Shown: piece by piece, positions 8,171 through 17,295 of the stretch
Layout: the number at the start of each line of letters is the position of its first letter
How positions within the stretch are numbered: the stretch's first letter is position 1
Origin: Haloplanus salinarum
GTDB taxonomy: Archaea; Halobacteriota; Halobacteria; Halobacteriales; Haloferacaceae
Direction: 5' to 3'
Assembly: GCF_024498175.1 (NCBI RefSeq)
Contig: NZ_CP101823.1
Location: forward strand, 1,984,001-2,048,000
Length of the DNA: 64,000 nt
Program-made: the position numbers and the translations under genes
Notes under the pieces: generated by a model
What the model was told of the DNA's origin: nothing
Databases searched by the model: none
The model's input: only the letters and a program-made list of their open reading frames with translations

Positions 8171-9319
8171 ATGGATATCTCCGATATTGCGACTCCCGAA
8201 TACATCGAAGTCGACGCGGGCGAGCGCTTGGGGAAGGTCCGTTCCATCTTCGAACGCGAGAACCCCAAGGGGCTCATCGTCACTCGGGACGGCGAGTACG
8301 CCGGCGTCATCGGCGAACGCGACTTGGTTCGATCGCGGATCGAAGACGACACCAAGGCCGACGTGCTGATGAAGTCCGCCCCGCGGGTCGACCGCACGGA
8401 GGACGTCCGCGAGGTCGCCCGGGTCCTCGTCGAGGGGGGAACCAAGGTCGCCCCCGTCTACGAGGGCGAGAAGCTCTGGGGGATCGTCACCGCCGACGCC
8501 ATCCTGGAGGCGGTTCTCGACAGCCTCGACGCGCTGACCGTCGAACAGATCCAGACCGACGACGTGATCACCATCGGCGAGAAGGCCCACGTCGGACAGG
8601 CGATCAACCGACTGCGCGAGCACGGCGTCTCGCGACTGCCCGTCGTCGACGACGATGACGGGTCGCTCGCCGGCGTGTTGACCACCCACGACATCGTCGA
8701 CTTCGTCGTCCGTGACGCCGACCGGCAGGGTCGCGGCGACCGCCGGGGCGACCTCGATCGGATGCTCGATCTGCCCGTCTACGACCTGATGACCAGCCCC
8801 GTCCTGACGACGACCGCCGACGAGACCGTCGAGGACGCCGTGCGGACGATGCTCGACAACGACGTGTCCGGTCTGGTGGTCACGCCGACCGAGGCCGACG
8901 ACGGGACGGTGGCCGGCGTGCTCACCAAGACCGACGTGCTCCGCGCGCTCACCTTCACCGAGGAAGGACAGATGGACGTCCAGATCACCAACGTGGCCCT
9001 GCTCGACACCATCGCCCGCGAGGAGATCGTCGAGGGCATCACCGACGTGGCGGACAAGTACCAGAAGATGCAGGTCCACCACGCCCACGTGCGCTTCCAC
9101 GAGCACAAGGAGAAGCTCCGTGGAACGCCCCTGATCCAGTGTCAGATCCGCCTGCGGACCAACCACGGGCAGGTCGCCGGCTCCGGCGAGGGGTACGGCG
9201 CCGATCACGCCTTCCACGTCGCGGCCGACACGCTCGAGCGAAACGTCCTCGAACTGAAGGGACTTCGGGCCGACGAGCAGTACCGCGGGCAACTGCTCCG
9301 GAAACTCGGCGAACTATAG
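8171..9319 (+). CDS. CBS-domain protein with C-terminal ribosome-hibernation-like domain
   Basis: This 382-residue protein starts MDISDIATPEYIEVDAG and carries four CBS motifs, at roughly residues 1-60, 65-120, 130-190 and 205-265. They are recognisable from repeated D-x-V/G-V-(I/V)-T-x-x-D signatures (GVIGERDLV, GIVTADAIL, GVLTTHDIV, GVLTKTDVL). CBS pairs usually bind adenosyl nucleotides. The last 110 residues (MDVQITNVALLDTIA... LIQCQIRLRTNHGQVAGSGE) have an alternating beta-alpha-beta pattern resembling HPF/RaiA ribosome-binding domains; this is inference. It converges on radB, the ends overlapping by six bases. An energy-sensing ribosome or RNA regulator is plausible. Confidence 0.88.
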   Translation: MDISDIATPEYIEVDAGERLGKVRSIFERENPKGLIVTRDGEYAGVIGERDLVRSRIEDDTKADVLMKSAPRVDRTEDVREVARVLVEGGTKVAPVYEGEKLWGIVTADAILEAVLDSLDALTVEQIQTDDVITIGEKAHVGQAINRLREHGVSRLPVVDDDDGSLAGVLTTHDIVDFVVRDADRQGRGDRRGDLDRMLDLPVYDLMTSPVLTTTADETVEDAVRTMLDNDVSGLVVTPTEADDGTVAGVLTKTDVLRALTFTEEGQMDVQITNVALLDTIAREEIVEGITDVADKYQKMQVHHAHVRFHEHKEKLRGTPLIQCQIRLRTNHGQVAGSGEGYGADHAFHVAADTLERNVLELKGLRADEQYRGQLLRKLGEL

Positions 9320-10033
9320 GCTCTCCTCGCCCGCGGCCAGGCCGTCGCCGGTGATGCGGAAGGTGACCGTCTCGCCGGCGGGCTTCGACCGGTGTTTCTC
9401 CAGCGTGGCTCGCCGGTTGCCGCCGCGGAACCGATCCAGGCGGACGACCGTCCCCGTCCAGTGGTTGAGCGTGTTCCCGCCGAGCGCTCGCGTCCGGTCG
9501 GCGTCGGGATCGGTGAACACCTGGTTGGTGACGACGACCGCGAGGTCGTGTTTCCGCGCGAGCGACAAGAGGTGGGTCACCTGCCGCCCCACCCGTCTGA
9601 GCGTCTCGCCCTCGTCGCCGTCGCGGCGTTCGAGCCGATAGAAGCCCGTGGCGCTGTCGAGGACGATCAGCTCCGCCCGGGAGGCGAAGTCGGCGGCGTC
9701 GCGGACGGCCTCTTCCTGTTCGGCGAAGTCGTGAGCCTCGGTGACGACGATGCGGGAGGTAACCGCCTCCAGGTCCCCGTCGTCACCGAGAACCCCCGTC
9801 GCGAGCTGTCCGAACCGTTCGACCGAGAGCCCCTCGGTGTCGATGTACACCGCGGTCCCCCCCTCGGCGGCGACCTGGACGGCCGCGGAGAGCGCGACGT
9901 TCGTCTTGCCGGCGGCCGGCGAACCGTACAGTTGGGTGACGGTACCGCGTTCGAAGCCGCCGCCCAGAAGGTCGTCGAGCGGGGCACAGCCGGTCGACAC
10001 TGGCGCTGGCTCTGACTCGGACACACACCTCAT
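9314..10033 (-). CDS. radB: DNA repair and recombination protein RadB
   Basis: This 239-residue RecA-family protein carries Walker A GSPAAGKT, a Walker B-like LIVLDSATGFYRLE, and the C-terminal NHWTGTVVRLDRFR and R-A-T-L-E-K-H-R-S-K-P motifs seen in archaeal RadB. It lacks the N-terminal helix-hairpin-helix domain of RadA, as expected. RadB assists RadA in homologous recombination. I chose the ATG at 10033 (MRCVSESE). A GTG three codons further in is an alternative. The short upstream gap leads to the divergent gene at 10119. Confidence 0.93.
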   Translation of the reverse strand: MRCVSESEPAPVSTGCAPLDDLLGGGFERGTVTQLYGSPAAGKTNVALSAAVQVAAEGGTAVYIDTEGLSVERFGQLATGVLGDDGDLEAVTSRIVVTEAHDFAEQEEAVRDAADFASRAELIVLDSATGFYRLERRDGDEGETLRRVGRQVTHLLSLARKHDLAVVVTNQVFTDPDADRTRALGGNTLNHWTGTVVRLDRFRGGNRRATLEKHRSKPAGETVTFRITGDGLAAGEESL

Positions 10034-10118
10034 CGGTCGTTCCGGGTCATAAACCCTCGACACCGCGGTCGTCGCTCGACCGCGATACGTTTTACCGCCG
10101 CGGCGTCGAAGGGAGGTC

Positions 10119-10847
10119 GTGATCGTCGTCGCCACCGCGGACTTCGAGCTGTACCACGAGGTCGTCGACCTCCTCCGGGAGCGCGGCGTGGCGTTCACCA
10201 CGGTCGAACCGGACGACGACCTGCCCGAGGGGACGTCGGTCGTCGTCACGGCGCCGGACGACCACATCGACGGTGACGCCGACGTGGACCGCGTCACCGC
10301 GACGGCCGACGAGGCCAGACGCGCCGTCGACGAGGCACTCGCACTCCTGCGTGGCGGCGAAGGCCGGACCGTCGTCGGGGTCGATCCCGGCACCCGGCCG
10401 GGAGTCGCTGTCCTCGCCGGCGAGACGGTCGTCGCGGCCTTTCACGTCCCCCTCGCCGACGCCGTCGAGACGATCCGCCGGGAGGTCGCGGACGCGGTCG
10501 ACCCGCTGGTCCGGATCGGCGACGGCGCCCGCATCCAGGGGGCCCGACTCGTCGACGACCTCGACGACGTGACCGTGGAACTCGTCGACGAGACGGGGAC
10601 GACCCCCTACCTCGGAACCGGCACTCGGGGGATGGGCGACGTCCTCGCCGCGGTCAACATCGCCCGTCTGGAGGGCGAACGGGTCGACTCGCGGGAGATC
10701 GAACCCACCGCCGGCGAACTCCAGCGGATCAAGGACCGCTCGCGGCGCGTTTCGACTGACGACCGGACCATCGACGACGCGCTCGCCCGCCGAGTCGCCG
10801 TCGGCGACCTCACCGTCAAGGAGGCGCTGGACGAGCACCGCGACTAG
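10119..10847 (+). CDS. Predicted RNase H-fold protein, function unknown
   Basis: This 242-residue protein has a GTG start at 10119 (MIVVATADFELYHEVV). The first 80 residues look like a Rossmann-type alpha/beta domain. The centre holds VVGVDPGTRPGVAVL, a beta-strand plus VDPG signature of the RuvC/YqgF-type RNase H fold. It is followed by further alternating strands (DPLVRIGDGA and TVELVDETG) and a helical tail. The first acidic catalytic residue is visible; I cannot place the others confidently. It is divergent from radB and converges on ridA with a four-base overlap. A nuclease role is inference from the fold signature only. Confidence 0.75.
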   Translation: MIVVATADFELYHEVVDLLRERGVAFTTVEPDDDLPEGTSVVVTAPDDHIDGDADVDRVTATADEARRAVDEALALLRGGEGRTVVGVDPGTRPGVAVLAGETVVAAFHVPLADAVETIRREVADAVDPLVRIGDGARIQGARLVDDLDDVTVELVDETGTTPYLGTGTRGMGDVLAAVNIARLEGERVDSREIEPTAGELQRIKDRSRRVSTDDRTIDDALARRVAVGDLTVKEALDEHRD

Positions 10848-11251
10848 ACGCGCGCCGTCGCCTCCACCTCGATCAGCATCTCGGGGTCGATCAACCGCTC
10901 GACCTGCACCATCGTCGTGGCCGGCCGCCCTCCCGAGGAACGTCGTTCCTCGCTCTCGTCGAACGCCTCGGCGTGGGCGCGACCGATGGCCTCCCAGTCG
11001 TCGATGTCGGTCACGAACAGCCGGGTCCGCACCACGTCGGACAGCGAGGCGTCGAGTGCCGCGAGCGCCGTGTCGACGTTCTCGATCGCGCGACGGGTCT
11101 GTGCGTAGGGATCGCCGGGACCGACCACCGCGCCGTCGTCGTCGGTCGCCGTGGTCCCCGAGACGTGGATCTCGTCGCCGGCGCGGACCGCCCGCGAGTA
11201 GCCGACCGCCGATTCCCACTCTGTACCCGAGGAGACGCGTTCTCGCTCCAT
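10844..11251 (-). CDS. RidA/YjgF/YER057c/UK114 family protein
   Basis: This 135-residue protein has RidA family features: VSGTTATDDDG, YAQTRRAIENVDTALAALDA, VVRTRLFVTDI and the C-terminal RPATTMVQVERLIDPEMLIEVEA. RidA proteins hydrolyse reactive enamine/imine intermediates, and the conserved arginine in VRTRLF is present. The loop before RPATT is longer than usual (ESEERRSSGG) and is encoded by a perfect palindrome at 10934-10952. The ATG at 11251 gives the family-length N-terminus. It lies 37 bases downstream of larC on the same strand, so the two may be co-transcribed. Confidence 0.9.
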   Translation of the reverse strand: MERERVSSGTEWESAVGYSRAVRAGDEIHVSGTTATDDDGAVVGPGDPYAQTRRAIENVDTALAALDASLSDVVRTRLFVTDIDDWEAIGRAHAEAFDESEERRSSGGRPATTMVQVERLIDPEMLIEVEATARV

Positions 11252-11288
11252 GTCGGGCGCTCGACGCGGAGCCTCGAAACGGTGTCGC

Positions 11289-12653
11289 CTACCGGTCCCG
11301 GATCGCCGCCTCGGCCCGTTGCAACACGGTGCGGACCGGCAGGTCCGTCGCACGGGCGACCGCGAGCGCGTCGTCGTACTCCGCGCTCACGTCGTAGACC
11401 GTCCCGTCGGCATCGGTCGCGACCTTCACCGCCACGTCGTAGTCCTCGCCGTCGACGTCGAGCGTCGCCGTCTCGAAGACCCGGTCGGCGACCCAGCGGT
11501 GCCCGGCGCTCCCCTCCCGGACGCCGAGCGTCCCCGTCTCCTCGGCGAGACGGCGCGCCACCCGCTCGGCGTCCGCGGGGTCGACGACCACCTTGACGAG
11601 GTGACCCGGTCGCGATTTCTTCATCGTCGCGGGCAGGATCGACACGTCGCGGGCCCCCGCCTCGGCGAGCGTCTCCTGCAGCGCCCCGAGGACCTCCGGC
11701 GTGGCGTCGTCGAGGTTGGTTTCGAGGACCGTGATCGACTCCCGACGCAGCCCGCCGCCGCCGTCGCCGACGAGCGCCCGGAGTACGTTCGGGCGGTCGG
11801 GAACGTCCGCGTCGCCGGCGCCGTAGCCGACCGTGTCGACGGCGAGGTCGGGGAGTCGGTCGGCGCCGTCGGCGAGTTCCGCGAGGATGGCCGCCCCGGT
11901 CGGCGTGAGGAGTTCGCGGTCGACGGGACCACCGCGGATCGACCAGTCGGCGTCGGCGACCACCTCCGTCACCGCGGGCGCCGGGACCGGGTAGGTGCCG
12001 TGACTCATCGTGACGGTCCCCCCGCCGACCGCGACGGGCGTCGTCACGATCCGCTCGACGTCGAGGTCGGCGACGAGGAGGCAGACACCCACCACGTCCG
12101 CGATGGCGTCGTCGGCGCCGACCTCGTGGAAGTGGGTGGTATCGAGGTCGGTACCGTGGACCGCCGCCTCCGCCTCGCCCAGGCGACGGAAGACCGCGAG
12201 GGCGTTCCGCTCGACGGCGGCTGGGAGATCCATGCCCTCGACGAGGGCGACGACCTCGGGATAGGTGCGGTCGGGGCCGGCGCCCTCGGCATGCGTGTGG
12301 GTATGGTCGTGGTCGTGACTGTGGTCGTGGTCGTGGCTCTGGTCGTGACTGTGGTCGTGGTCGTGGCTCTGGTCGTGACTGTGGTCGTGGTCGTGGCTCT
12401 GGTCGTGACCACGCTCCGGGTCGTGCTCCGGACGCCGCTTCCGAGCCGGATCGTCGGCCTCGGCGTCGTCGAGGATCACGTCGACGGTCGTCGCGTCGAT
12501 GCCGGCTTTCGTCGTCGACCCCACGTGGTATCGGACGTCCAGCGCCGCCTCGACGGGGTCGAGGACGGCCGGATCGGCGCCGGCGGCGACCAGGGCTCCG
12601 AGGAGCATGTCGCCGCTCGCCCCCATGCGGCCGTCGAACGCGAGCGTGTGCAT
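11289..12653 (-). CDS. larC: Nickel insertion protein LarC
   Basis: This 454-residue protein starts MHTLAFDGRMGASGDMLLGALV, the typical LarC opening. It continues with FHEVGADDAIADVVG, PTGAAILAELA, LETNLDDATPEVLG and MKKSRPGHLVKVV, all conserved in LarC. LarC inserts nickel into the pincer cofactor of lactate racemase-type enzymes. Residues about 80-125 are an extreme histidine/aspartate tract built from the ten-residue repeat HDQSHDHDHS, which is likely to store or deliver metal. LarB, LarE and LarA are not in the window. I chose the ATG at 12653 because the family begins there; an upstream ATG at 12680 adds nine residues. Confidence 0.93.
   Translation of the reverse strand: MHTLAFDGRMGASGDMLLGALVAAGADPAVLDPVEAALDVRYHVGSTTKAGIDATTVDVILDDAEADDPARKRRPEHDPERGHDQSHDHDHSHDQSHDHDHSHDQSHDHDHSHDHDHTHTHAEGAGPDRTYPEVVALVEGMDLPAAVERNALAVFRRLGEAEAAVHGTDLDTTHFHEVGADDAIADVVGVCLLVADLDVERIVTTPVAVGGGTVTMSHGTYPVPAPAVTEVVADADWSIRGGPVDRELLTPTGAAILAELADGADRLPDLAVDTVGYGAGDADVPDRPNVLRALVGDGGGGLRRESITVLETNLDDATPEVLGALQETLAEAGARDVSILPATMKKSRPGHLVKVVVDPADAERVARRLAEETGTLGVREGSAGHRWVADRVFETATLDVDGEDYDVAVKVATDADGTVYDVSAEYDDALAVARATDLPVRTVLQRAEAAIRDR
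12311..12409 (-). repeat. 30-bp tandem repeat encoding the LarC His/Asp tract
   Basis: Three exact 30-bp copies and part of a fourth lie head to tail inside larC. Each encodes HDQSHDHDHS. The exactness at DNA level suggests recent expansion or contraction by slippage. Confidence 0.9.
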
Positions 12654-12838
12654 ACCCCCTCGGTCGGGTTCGACGGGCAAACGGCTTGCGACCGCCGCCG
12701 GACCGGCAGGGGTTTGTACCGCCCCGTCGTATGCTACGGTATGTCACAGTCCACGGCGAAATCGGACCCCGAAACCCCGGGTAACAACAAACTTATCCCG
12801 CATCATCGCCCAGTCACGACCATCCTCGCGGGTACATC

Positions 12839-15067
12839 ATGAACGAAGTGCAACTCGAAGTGGCGAAAGCGTACCCGAACGACTCGGGACGCGGCATCGC
12901 CAGACTGGACCCCGACACCTTGCTCCACCTGAAGCTGTCGCCAGGTGACATCATCGAGATCGAGGGGGCCGAGACGACGGCGGCGAAGGTGTGGCGTGCC
13001 GACAGACAGGACTGGAACACGGACACCGTCCGCATCGACGGGTTCACGCGACAGAACGCGGACGTTGGGATCGGCGAGCGTGTCACCATCCGCAAAGCGG
13101 AGGCGACGAAAGCCGAGAAACTCGTCCTCGCGCCGCCGGAGGAGGCGAGCGTCCAGTTCGGCTCCGACGCCGCCGGCATGGTGAAACGCCAGATCCTCAA
13201 GCGCCCGGTGGTCGAACGCGACATCGTGCCCGTCATGTCGAGTACGAACCACCCGTTCATGCGCTCGCCGGGACAGGCCATCCCGCTGATCGCCGTCGAG
13301 ACGGAGCCCGACGGCGTCTGTCTGGTCACCGAGGACACCGAGGTCGAACTGCGGGAGGAACCGATCTCGGGGTTCGAGAAGACCGGCGGCGGCATCACCT
13401 ACGAGGACATTGGCGGCCTGCAAAACGAGATCCAGCGGGTCCGGGAGATGGTCGAACTCCCGATGAAACACCCGCAGATCTTCAAGAAGTTGGGGATCGA
13501 ACCCCCGCAGGGCGTTCTCCTCCACGGCCCGCCGGGGACGGGGAAGACCCTCCTCGCCAAGGCCGTCGCCAACGAGACGTCCGCGAGTTTCTTCTCCATC
13601 GCGGGCCCGGAGATCATCTCGAAGTACTACGGCGAGTCCGAACAGCAGTTGCGCGAGATCTTCGAGGACGCCAAAGACGAGTCGCCGTCGATCATCTTCA
13701 TCGACGAACTCGACTCCATCGCGCCGAAACGGGAGGACGTGACCGGCGAGGTCGAACGCCGCGTGGTGGCGCAGTTGCTGACGATGATGGACGGCCTCGA
13801 AACCAGAGGGCAGGTCATCGTCATCGCGGCGACCAACCGCGTCGACAGCGTCGACCCCGCGCTCCGCCGCCCGGGCCGGTTCGACCGCGAGATCGAGATC
13901 GGCGTCCCCGACGAGGAAGGGAGGAAGGAGATCCTCCAGATCCACACCCGCGGGATGCCGCTCTCGGACGACGTGAGCCTCGATCACCTCGCCGACGAGA
14001 CCCACGGCTTCGTCGGCGCCGACATCGAGAGCCTCACCAAGGAGGCGGCGATGAAGGCGCTCCGGCGCTACCTCCCCGAGATCGATCTCGACGAGGAGGA
14101 CATCCCGCCGAGCCTCATCGACCGGATGATCGTCAAGGACGACGACTTCGGCGGCGCGCTCAACGAGGTCGAACCCTCGGCGATGCGGGAGGTGCTGGTC
14201 GAACTCCCGAAGATCACGTGGGACGACGTGGGCGGGCTGGAAGAGCCAAAACAGAACGTCAAGGAGGCCGTCGAGTGGCCGCTCTCCTCGCCGGAGAAGT
14301 TCGACCGCATGGGGATCGAACCCCCGAAGGGCGTCCTCCTGTACGGCCCGCCGGGGACGGGGAAGACCCTGATGGCGAAGGCCGTCGCCAACGAGACCAA
14401 CGCCAACTTCATCAGCGTGCGCGGCCCGCAACTCCTCTCGAAGTGGGTCGGGGAAAGCGAGAAGGCGATCCGGCAGACCTTCCGGAAGGCCCGGCAGGTG
14501 TCGCCGACGGTCATCTTCTTCGACGAACTCGACTCGCTGGCCCCCTCGCGCGGGAACGAGGTCGGCAACAACGTCTCCGAGCGCGTGGTCAACCAGCTCC
14601 TGACGGAACTCGACGGGCTGGAGGAGATGGGCAACGTGATGGTCATCGGCGCGACCAACCGGCCCGACATGATCGACCCCGCGCTCCTCCGCTCGGGGCG
14701 GTTCGACCGCCTCGTGTTCATCGGCGAACCCGAACAGGAGGGTCGCGAGCAGATCCTGAAGATCCACACGCAGGACTCGCCGCTGGCTCCCGACGTGAGC
14801 CTGCGCGAGATCGCGGAGATCACCGACGGCTACGTCGGCTCCGACCTGGAGAGCATCGCCCGCGAGGCGGCCATGGTCGCGCTCCGCGAGGACGACGAGG
14901 CCGAGGACGTGGAGATGCGCCACTTCCGGCAGGCCATGGAGAACGTCCGCCCGACGATCACCGACGAGATCATGGACTACTACGAGCAGATCGAAGAGCA
15001 GTTCAAGGGCGGCGGCGGCGAGAGCTTCGCCGAGCGCGGCAGCGGCGGTCGCATCGGCTTCCAGTAA
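12839..15067 (+). CDS. Cdc48/VAT-type AAA+ ATPase
   Basis: This 742-residue unfoldase has an N-terminal double-psi barrel domain (residues about 1-180) and two AAA modules. D1 has Walker A GPPGTGKT near residue 229 and Walker [10 protein letters not shown]2 has GPPGTGKT near residue 502 and VIFFDELD. Arginine-finger regions (RRPGRFDRE and RSGRFDR) are present in both. The archaeal homologue feeds substrates to the proteasome. The C-terminus is short and glycine-rich ([13 protein letters not shown]). The ATG at 12839 lies about 50 bases downstream of a TATA-like AACTTATC, so a short leader is likely. It is divergent from larC. Confidence 0.96.
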   Translation: MNEVQLEVAKAYPNDSGRGIARLDPDTLLHLKLSPGDIIEIEGAETTAAKVWRADRQDWNTDTVRIDGFTRQNADVGIGERVTIRKAEATKAEKLVLAPPEEASVQFGSDAAGMVKRQILKRPVVERDIVPVMSSTNHPFMRSPGQAIPLIAVETEPDGVCLVTEDTEVELREEPISGFEKTGGGITYEDIGGLQNEIQRVREMVELPMKHPQIFKKLGIEPPQGVLLHGPPGTGKTLLAKAVANETSASFFSIAGPEIISKYYGESEQQLREIFEDAKDESPSIIFIDELDSIAPKREDVTGEVERRVVAQLLTMMDGLETRGQVIVIAATNRVDSVDPALRRPGRFDREIEIGVPDEEGRKEILQIHTRGMPLSDDVSLDHLADETHGFVGADIESLTKEAAMKALRRYLPEIDLDEEDIPPSLIDRMIVKDDDFGGALNEVEPSAMREVLVELPKITWDDVGGLEEPKQNVKEAVEWPLSSPEKFDRMGIEPPKGVLLYGPPGTGKTLMAKAVANETNANFISVRGPQLLSKWVGESEKAIRQTFRKARQVSPTVIFFDELDSLAPSRGNEVGNNVSERVVNQLLTELDGLEEMGNVMVIGATNRPDMIDPALLRSGRFDRLVFIGEPEQEGREQILKIHTQDSPLAPDVSLREIAEITDGYVGSDLESIAREAAMVALREDDEAEDVEMRHFRQAMENVRPTITDEIMDYYEQIEEQFKGGGGESFAERGSGGRIGFQ

Positions 15068-15112
15068 CGCCGCCACGGCAGGTTTATCTCCCCGTCAGTC
15101 CTGCCTCGGGAC

Positions 15113-16810
15113 GTGGCGTGGGATCCGACGCTGTACTCCGTCGTCGGCATCGCGGCGGCGGCGCTGTTGTTCGTCGTCGCCGCGGCAGGGTGGCAACACC
15201 GAACGGAGCCCGGGGCCAAGGCGTTTATCGGTCTCATCACGGCGCTCGGCGCGTGGGCGCTCGTCTACGGGATTCAACTCGGATTCACGACTCTCGACGC
15301 ACAGCTCGCCTGGCAGCGCGTCGCCCTCGCCATCGGGGGACCGGTGCCGACGCTCTGGTTTCTCTTTGCGGTCCAGTACACCAACCGCGACGCCTGGCTC
15401 ACCCGTCCGGTCCGGGCGATCATGCTCCTCGATTCGGCGGTCTTCGGCCTGCTGACGCTCACGAACCCGTCACACGGCCTCGTCTGGCACGACGCATCGC
15501 TCGTCTCCTACGGCACGCTCCAAGCGCTCGACATCGCGTTCGGGCCGGGGTATCTGCTCCACATCGCGTACACCTACGTCGTGACGCCGATCGGGTTCGG
15601 TCTGCTCGCGGTCGCGACGCTCCGGTCGACGCTGTATCGCGCGCAAGCGGGACTCTTGGTGGTGGGGGCGATCCCGCCGCTGGTGGCGAACGCGGCGTTC
15701 TCGCTCGGACTGCGATGGACGTCGTTGCCGCCGGTCGATTTCACGCCGTTCGCGTTCGTGATCACGGGGCCCTGTTTCGCGCTGGCGCTGTTCCGATTCG
15801 ACCTGCTGGAACGCGTCCCCGTCGCGAGACGGAAGATCGTCGCGGACGCCGACGACGGGTTCGTCGTCCTCGACGAGGACGAACGGATCGTCACGTTCAA
15901 TCCGAGCGCGGCACGGCTGCTCGACGATCCGATCGAGGGACGTCCGCTCCGAGAGCACCTTCCGGCTGGAAGCGACGGCGCGACGCTTACCGCCCTCGAC
16001 GGGACGACCCTGACGGCGGTCGTCGGCCAGCAGCAACGCGTCTACGACGTGACCTGCTCGACCCTGTCGGACCACCACGACCGGGTGGTTGGCTACGTCC
16101 TCCGCTACCGGAACGTGACGGATCGTCACCGGTACGAGAAGCGCTTGAAGGTCGCCAACCGGGTGTTGCGACACAACCTCCGCAACCGGATGAACGTCAT
16201 CATCGGGTGGGCCGAGGAACTCCGGGAACGCGACGACCCGGAGGTCGCCGCCGCCGGCGAACGGATCACCACGACGGCCGTGGACCTGGTCGAACTGGGA
16301 TCGCAGGTCCGACTGCTGGTCGAGACGGCCGACGACGTCGGCGAGACCACCGAACGGGTCGTCCTGCGTGATCACCTCGAACCGTTGCTGAACCGCCTGC
16401 GGGAGAGTCATCCCCAGGTCGCCGTGGAGGCGGACCTCCCGTCGACGGCGACGGCGGTCGTGCCGAGCGCGAAACTCCTCGTCATCGCCGTCGAGAACCT
16501 GCTCCAGAACGCCGTCGAACACAACGACGCCGAACGGCCGTGGGTCCGGTTGGTCGTCGAGGACGACGGCGAACACACGCGAATCCGGGTGGCCGACAAC
16601 GGGCCGGGCATCCCCGACGACGAGCGGGCGGTGTTGCGCCGGGGCAGCGAGACGCCCCTCGAACACGGGAGCGGACTCGGCCTCTGGCTGGTCCACTGGA
16701 CCGTCACCGCCGCGGGCGGCGAGGTGTCGTTCGGGGAAAGCGACGCCGACGGGAGTGTCATCACCCTCACGTTGCCGTCCGGTACCGACGGCGGGGCGGC
16801 GTCGGCGTAG
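15113..16810 (+). CDS. Membrane sensor histidine kinase with 7TM-type input domain and PAS domain
   Basis: This 565-residue protein has a GTG start (MAWDPTLYSVVGIAAAALLF). The first about 225 residues hold seven hydrophobic segments, matching the histidine-kinase N-terminal 7TM region. A PAS domain follows (DGFVVLDEDERIVTFNPSAARLL). The H box is LRHNLRNRMNVI with the histidine near residue 354, the N box is ENLLQNAVEHND, and then come DNGPGIPDD and HGSGLGLWLV. It should phosphorylate a response regulator that is not in the window. The ligand is unknown. It follows cdc48 by 45 bases, probably as a separate unit. Confidence 0.92.
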   Translation: MAWDPTLYSVVGIAAAALLFVVAAAGWQHRTEPGAKAFIGLITALGAWALVYGIQLGFTTLDAQLAWQRVALAIGGPVPTLWFLFAVQYTNRDAWLTRPVRAIMLLDSAVFGLLTLTNPSHGLVWHDASLVSYGTLQALDIAFGPGYLLHIAYTYVVTPIGFGLLAVATLRSTLYRAQAGLLVVGAIPPLVANAAFSLGLRWTSLPPVDFTPFAFVITGPCFALALFRFDLLERVPVARRKIVADADDGFVVLDEDERIVTFNPSAARLLDDPIEGRPLREHLPAGSDGATLTALDGTTLTAVVGQQQRVYDVTCSTLSDHHDRVVGYVLRYRNVTDRHRYEKRLKVANRVLRHNLRNRMNVIIGWAEELRERDDPEVAAAGERITTTAVDLVELGSQVRLLVETADDVGETTERVVLRDHLEPLLNRLRESHPQVAVEADLPSTATAVVPSAKLLVIAVENLLQNAVEHNDAERPWVRLVVEDDGEHTRIRVADNGPGIPDDERAVLRRGSETPLEHGSGLGLWLVHWTVTAAGGEVSFGESDADGSVITLTLPSGTDGGAASA

Positions 16811-16859
16811 CGGCCCACGGGCCGGTGCGTATTAGTGATTCGTCGGCGTACGCCAGCGT

Positions 16860-16979
16860 GGAAGGGTGGCTCAGTGGTAGAGCGCACGCCGTCGTCCGCC
16901 CGACGAGGGTGGCCGGCGGGGCTGTCGACCGACCCCGGTCGGCGCGTGGCTTCGCGTGGTTCGACTCCCGCCCCTTCCA
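16860..16979 (+). tRNA. tRNA-like element of 120 nt, identity unresolved (intron-containing or degenerate)
   Basis: The ends match a tRNA: GGAAGGG at the 5' end pairs with CCCTTCC followed by A, and a good D arm (GGCTC-AGTGGTA-GAGC) is present. An anticodon-type stem CACGC/GCGTG encloses about 55 bases instead of seven. These fold into two hairpins (CGTCG/CGACG and CCGACC/GGTCGG), as an intron might. However no T33-anticodon can be placed, and the T arm has an extra T (GCGTGG against CCCGC). It could be an archaeal intron-containing tRNA, a tRNA interrupted by an insertion, or a pseudogene. Anticodon not assigned. Confidence 0.5.
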
Positions 16980-16986
16980 CTTCGGG

Positions 16987-17145
16987 TTAGGAGTTGCGGG
17001 GAGAGCGAGCGTCGCGAACGTCGGCGCCGTCACGGACCATGTCCTCACAGCGGGGACACACGCGCGGTTCCTCGACGCTGTTCGGCGTGAACACCCGGGC
17101 GTAATCGCGAGTGACGAAGGCTCCACAGTTCTGGCACTCGGGCAT
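16987..17145 (-). CDS. Mini zinc-finger protein, 52 residues
   Basis: The protein starts MPECQNCGAFVTRDYARVF and contains two CxxC pairs (CQNC and CPRC), enough for one zinc site. It ends VRDGADVRDARSPRNS. A clear paralogue of 51 residues lies at 29894-30049, with about 35 identical positions, which strongly supports translation despite the short length. It belongs to a small uncharacterised haloarchaeal family. It is divergent from the lsm gene and sits just downstream of the tRNA-like element on the opposite strand. The function is unknown; nucleic-acid or protein binding is a guess. Confidence 0.8.
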   Translation of the reverse strand: MPECQNCGAFVTRDYARVFTPNSVEEPRVCPRCEDMVRDGADVRDARSPRNS

Positions 17146-17263
17146 ACCGCCGGAAAATCACGTCAGATTTGACATAAGTCTTGGGGGATCGGCGATCACC
17201 GGGCGTCGTCCGGTCCGTTCCGACGCGAAGCGAACGGCAGCGACGGCGCCCGACCTTCGGTAC

Positions 17264-17273
17264 GTTTATTATT
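17264..17273 (+). promoter_or_regulatory. TATA box for lsm-rpl37e
   Basis: GTTTATTATT is centred about 28 bases before the ATG at 17296, the spacing expected for a leaderless haloarchaeal transcript. Confidence 0.6.
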
Positions 17274-17295
17274 CCGACCACCCGCTTTTGATGGC

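Noticed and set aside
12311-12409. Possible CRISPR-like repeat
   Set aside because: The 30-bp units are directly tandem without spacers and encode the LarC histidine tract. No CRISPR array or cas operon is in the window.
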